From SIG644 sp045613985 (GTDB lineage: Bacteria; Bacillota; Clostridia; Oscillospirales; CAG-272): 16,418 bases of DNA. Where the stretch lies: the NCBI GenBank assembly GCA_045613985.1, contig JAZLCA010000070.1:1-16418 (forward strand), written 5' to 3'. The notes under the pieces were generated by a model. That model was not told the DNA's origin. It searched no databases and saw only the letters and a list, made by a program, of their open reading frames with translations. The translations under genes were made by a program, and so were the position numbers. This document shows, in pieces, positions 13,385-16,418 of the stretch (the stretch's first letter is position 1; each line of letters begins with the position of its first letter).

Positions 13385-14518
13385 ATGAAAGAAAAGAACA
13401 TCCTTCGCATTGGTATGGTTGGATTTGGCAGCATGGGAAAAACGCACGCGTATGCCATCGCGAATCTCGCGTATTATTTCGGTGACCTTCCCTTCCGCGC
13501 TTACGTTGACGGCATCTGCACGACCTCCTTTGAGCGATCGGTCGCTCTTTGCGAACAATACCATCTGGGAACTCCCGCCCACGACTTTGAGGAGCTGATC
13601 GCGCGAGAAGATATCGACATCATCGACATCTGCACACCGAATACACTCCATACCGATATGGTTCTACGGGCTTTGAAGGCCGGTAAACACGTGTTGTGTG
13701 AAAAACCGCTGTGCGTTACCATGCAAGAAGCGACTCGTATCGCCGAGGCCGAGCGCGAGAGCGGCCGCATCTGCGGCATGGTATTCAACAACCGTTTCAT
13801 GGCTCCAATGCTGCGGGCCAAGCAGCTCATAGACGAGGGGCGGCTGGGGCGTATCCTTTCCTTCCGCGTCAATTACGAGCATAATTCCAGCACCTTCCCT
13901 GATCGTGCTCCCGGCTGGAAGCAAACGGCCGAGCAGGGCGGCGGCGTGCTGTTTGATCTCGGCTCTCACGTCATTGACTTGATCCGACATTTGTGCGGAG
14001 ATTTTGAGAGTGTACAGGGACTATCCCAAATCGCATTCAATGCTCACGGTGATTGGCAGACCAACGCCGACGAAGCATTTTATATCATAGCCCGACTCCA
14101 AAGCGGTGCTTGCGGCACTATCGTCGCCAATAAATTGGCCACGGGGGTTAACGACGATCTTTCCCTCGCCATTTTCGGTGAGCGTGGCAGCATCAAGTAC
14201 GAGCTAATGGAGCCCGAATGGCTGCATTTTTATGACAACGACCGCCCCGCCTCCCCCATTGGAGGTGAACGCGGTTTTACCCGCATCGAGTGCGGTGGAC
14301 GCTATCCTGCCCCGGGCGGAAGTTTTCCCTCACCCAAAGCAAGTGTTGGCTGGCTGCGCTGTCATATCGAATCCATGTACCAATATTTGTCGGCCGTAGC
14401 AAACGGCATTCCCTTCGCTCCCTCGCTCCTCGACGGTGCTTACGTACAGGCCGTCATGCAGGCCGCCCTCCAATCCAGTCAAAACGGCGGCGTGCGCACG
14501 GAGGTAAGTGTGCCATGA
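13385..14518 (+). CDS. Gfo/Idh/MocA family NAD(P)-dependent oxidoreductase
   Basis: An N-terminal Rossmann fold with IGMVGFGSMG (9-18) binds NAD(P). The conserved EKP lysine motif is at 106-108 (CEKPLC). The substrate-side motif GGGVLFDLGSHVIDLI (185-200) carries the family's Asp and His (D191, H195). The 377-residue length is normal. Members oxidise sugars, inositols or amino-sugar derivatives; the exact substrate is not evident and no sugar transporter lies nearby. The RBS GAAAGGAG (13369-13376) is 8 bases before the ATG. The stop overlaps the coaE start by 4 bases (ATGA), although the functions seem unrelated. The promoter at 13305-13333 drives the three-gene unit. Confidence 0.93.
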   Translation: MKEKNILRIGMVGFGSMGKTHAYAIANLAYYFGDLPFRAYVDGICTTSFERSVALCEQYHLGTPAHDFEELIAREDIDIIDICTPNTLHTDMVLRALKAGKHVLCEKPLCVTMQEATRIAEAERESGRICGMVFNNRFMAPMLRAKQLIDEGRLGRILSFRVNYEHNSSTFPDRAPGWKQTAEQGGGVLFDLGSHVIDLIRHLCGDFESVQGLSQIAFNAHGDWQTNADEAFYIIARLQSGACGTIVANKLATGVNDDLSLAIFGERGSIKYELMEPEWLHFYDNDRPASPIGGERGFTRIECGGRYPAPGGSFPSPKASVGWLRCHIESMYQYLSAVANGIPFAPSLLDGAYVQAVMQAALQSSQNGGVRTEVSVP

Positions 14519-15120
14519 GGATCTATGGTTTGACGGGACAAAGCGGCGCGGGGAAAGGTACGGTCGCGGCTTTATTCGCCGAGCATGGCATTCCTTCGAT
14601 CGATACGGATGCGGTATACCACGAGCTGCTTATTCCTCCGTCTGCTTGTCTTGACGAGTTGGTAAACGAATTTACAGATGCGATCCTCGCCCCCGACGGC
14701 ACGCTTGACCGCGCGGCGCTGGCCGGTATCGTTTTTGAGCCCACGTGCGAAGGCCAACGCCGTCGCGAGCGTCTCAACGAGATCACCCACCGTTACGTGA
14801 TCGATCGCACGATGGCGATGCTTTCCGAATATGATAAGCAAGGCTGCAGGGCGGCGATCATTGATGCACCACTGCTAATCGAAGCCGGTCTTCACAAAAG
14901 GTGTGACCGCGTGATCGCTGTTTTGGCTGATCGGGAGATCCGAATTTCTCGTTTGATACAACGCGACAAATTGAGCCGCGAACAGATTTGTCAAAGACTG
15001 GACGCGCAGCCTGATATTTCCTTCTATATCGAGCACGCGGACATTTTGATTTACAACGAAGGTACCACGCAAGAGCTACGATCCAATTTTCCATCCCTCT
15101 TGTCGGAGGTGCTCGCATGA
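14515..15120 (+). CDS. coaE: Dephospho-CoA kinase CoaE
   Basis: CoaE phosphorylates dephospho-CoA at the 3' position in the last step of coenzyme A synthesis. The 201-residue protein has P-loop GQSGAGKGT (8-16) and DTDAV (30-34), the D-x-D substrate motif. DAPLLIEAG (117-125) corresponds to the family's D-x-P-L-L-x-E. A C-terminal RLDAQ (161-165) and ADILIYNEG (175-183) match the conserved end. The P-loop differs from the common GGIGSGKS form. The ATG at 14515 overlaps the preceding stop (ATGA), with GGAGG at 14500-14504; a longer open frame from 14290 lies within the oxidoreductase gene and is not used. It overlaps the next gene by 4 bases. Confidence 0.92.
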   Translation: MRIYGLTGQSGAGKGTVAALFAEHGIPSIDTDAVYHELLIPPSACLDELVNEFTDAILAPDGTLDRAALAGIVFEPTCEGQRRRERLNEITHRYVIDRTMAMLSEYDKQGCRAAIIDAPLLIEAGLHKRCDRVIAVLADREIRISRLIQRDKLSREQICQRLDAQPDISFYIEHADILIYNEGTTQELRSNFPSLLSEVLA

Positions 15121-15725
15121 AACAAGCACGCACCAAAAAGCAAAGGCTATGCACTATTTTGATTGTGGCGGTAGCCTTGTTACTAATTGGAGTTGTCTTA
15201 TATTTTCTGCTCGCGCCCAGCATCGACCGCGCTCTGTATCCCCGCGAATATAATGATCCTGTAAAACGCTATGCTAAACAGTACGACGTGCCCGCAAATC
15301 TGATCTTCGCCGTCATACGCACCGAAAGCAATTTTGATCCCAATGCCATCTCCTCGGTGGGAGCTGTCGGCTTGATGCAGATCATGCCCTCCACCTTCCG
15401 ATGGCTCAGCGACGACATGCTGGGAGAAAAGCTGGAGGACGGTATGCTGTACGACCCCGAAACCAACATCCGCTACGGAGTATATTATCTTCGCCGTCTG
15501 TACGATCGGTACGGCAGTTGGCAAACGGCCTGCGCCGCCTACAACGCAGGCAACGGCACGGTGGATCGGTGGCTGTCAGATCCGTCGCTGACGGATATCA
15601 GCGGCAAATTGATCCCCGATCGCATCCCAATCGGTGAGACACGGGTATACGTGAAAAAGGTCCAAAAAACTTACCTCACCTACTGCCGACTCTACCCAGA
15701 GTTGCCCAGCGTCCCATTTTCGTAA
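15117..15725 (+). CDS. Membrane-anchored lytic transglycosylase (Slt-type, GH23)
   Basis: This enzyme cleaves the MurNAc-GlcNAc bond of peptidoglycan, forming 1,6-anhydroMurNAc. A basic N-terminus (1-10) precedes one membrane segment (11-32), so the catalytic domain is extracellular. The catalytic glutamate is E70 in RTESNFDPNA. GAVGLMQIMPST (82-93) and AAYNAGNG (140-147) are the next GH23 signatures, followed by ETRVYVKKV (174-182). At 202 residues it is a minimal form without binding repeats. The start overlaps the coaE stop (ATGA, 15117-15120). The pairing of coaE with a small transglycosylase is common in Clostridia. No terminator follows. Confidence 0.95.
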   Translation: MKQARTKKQRLCTILIVAVALLLIGVVLYFLLAPSIDRALYPREYNDPVKRYAKQYDVPANLIFAVIRTESNFDPNAISSVGAVGLMQIMPSTFRWLSDDMLGEKLEDGMLYDPETNIRYGVYYLRRLYDRYGSWQTACAAYNAGNGTVDRWLSDPSLTDISGKLIPDRIPIGETRVYVKKVQKTYLTYCRLYPELPSVPFS

Positions 15726-15768
15726 TTTCAACAAATTTATCATATAAACCAGAAAGGAAATTAAAATC

Positions 15769-16418
15769 ATGTCCGAGAACAAAAACAGCTACGAGCATCT
15801 GACTTATCAGAAAAAATCCTTCTATGAGATCTTTGCCGATGATGAGGCAATGATCCAGAGCGCCTACGACTATGCTACGGATTACATGACGTATCTTGAC
15901 AACGCCAAGACCGAGCGCGAGGCCGTGGATGCTTCCATCGCCCTGGCCGAAGCGCAGGGCTACCGTCCCTACCGTCTGGGTGACAAGATCGAGGCAGGCG
16001 ACCGCCTGTACTACAACAACCGCGGCAAGAACCTGTTTCTGATCAAGGCCGGCACCGAGGATATCAACAACGGTGTCCGCATCATCGCCGCTCACATCGA
16101 CTCTCCCCGTCTGGATCTCAAGCCCTGCCCTCTGTACGAGGATCGCGGCATGGCCTTCTTCAAGACGCACTACTACGGCGGTGTCCGCAAGTATCAGTGG
16201 CCGACCGTTCCGCTGGCTCTGCACGGCGTCGTTATTCTCAACGACGGTAAGAGCGTAACCATCACCGTTGGTGAAGACGATTCCGATCCTATCTTCTATA
16301 TCAACGATCTGCTTCCTCACCTGGGCCGTGCGCAGGGCGAGAAGCCGCTGAACACCGCTATCGCAGGCGAAAAGCTCAACGTTCTCATCGGCAGCAGACC
16401 TCTGTCGGATGCGGAAAA
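15769..16418 (+). CDS. M18 family aminopeptidase, N-terminal part (cut by window end)
   Basis: The frame from ATG 15769 stays open to the window end (216 codons). M18 enzymes are large cytosolic zinc aminopeptidases that remove N-terminal residues from peptides, often acidic or hydrophobic ones. AAHIDSPRLDLKP contains the first zinc-ligand His and the conserved Asp. YYGGVRKYQWPTVPLALHG is characteristic of the bacterial aminopeptidase 1-like branch of M18. AGAAAGGAAA (15750-15760 region) is a reasonable ribosome binding site. It lies 43 bases after the transglycosylase with no terminator or clear promoter between, so it may be co-transcribed. Codons are strongly biased to C-ending forms, as in highly expressed genes. 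Confidence 0.9.
   Translation, partial: MSENKNSYEHLTYQKKSFYEIFADDEAMIQSAYDYATDYMTYLDNAKTEREAVDASIALAEAQGYRPYRLGDKIEAGDRLYYNNRGKNLFLIKAGTEDINNGVRIIAAHIDSPRLDLKPCPLYEDRGMAFFKTHYYGGVRKYQWPTVPLALHGVVILNDGKSVTITVGEDDSDPIFYINDLLPHLGRAQGEKPLNTAIAGEKLNVLIGSRPLSDAE

Overview
The window looks like chromosomal DNA from a Gram-positive Clostridia-type bacterium (Bacillota). The evidence is strong AAGGAGG-type ribosome binding sites on almost every gene, consensus sigma-A promoters with 17-base spacers, and a coaE-lytic transglycosylase pairing. A MurNAc kinase/etherase pair of the clostridial type and a Tn916-like xis-int module point the same way. Genus cannot be read from the sequence. Housekeeping genes are GC-rich by eye; the first 2.4 kb is visibly more AT-rich.

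Region 1 (1 to about 4000) is the right part of a small integrative element. It carries an unknown 176-residue protein, a superfamily 3 (D5/P4-type) replicative helicase, a Tn916-type excisionase and a tyrosine integrase. The first three genes overlap and are co-transcribed. The integrase has its own promoter, which lies inside the loop of the terminator that ends the upstream operon. Four copies of TGGTGGAGT sit at the integrase 3' end and are candidate integrase arm-binding sites. The left end of the element is outside the window. No relaxase, capsid or cargo gene is seen.

Region 2 (4050-7340) is a rightward host operon for translation-linked functions: ychF (ribosome-associated ATPase), trmB (tRNA m7G46), truB (tRNA psi55) and a small P-loop nucleotide-kinase-like protein. 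It ends in a strong bidirectional terminator. The element abuts the ychF leader and no terminator separates int from ychF.

Region 3 (7342-13176) runs leftward. It holds an acidic single-pass membrane protein with a perfect consensus promoter, then murK-murQ for recovery of cell-wall amino sugars. Upstream of these lie a ParA-type ATPase with a disordered partner protein that has a small folded C-terminus, and a GNAT acetyltransferase. A hairpin with possible alternative pairings lies between parA and murK.

Region 4 (13177-16418) starts with a divergent promoter region. It continues rightward with a Gfo/Idh/MocA oxidoreductase, coaE and a membrane-anchored lytic transglycosylase, all overlapping by 4 bases, and then an M18 aminopeptidase cut by the window end.

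Most of the window is ordinary. The points most worth a second look are the promoter-in-terminator design of the element, the orphan ParA/partner pair, the parA-murK leader, the altered substrate loop of MurQ, and the likely transcriptional coupling of ychF to the element.
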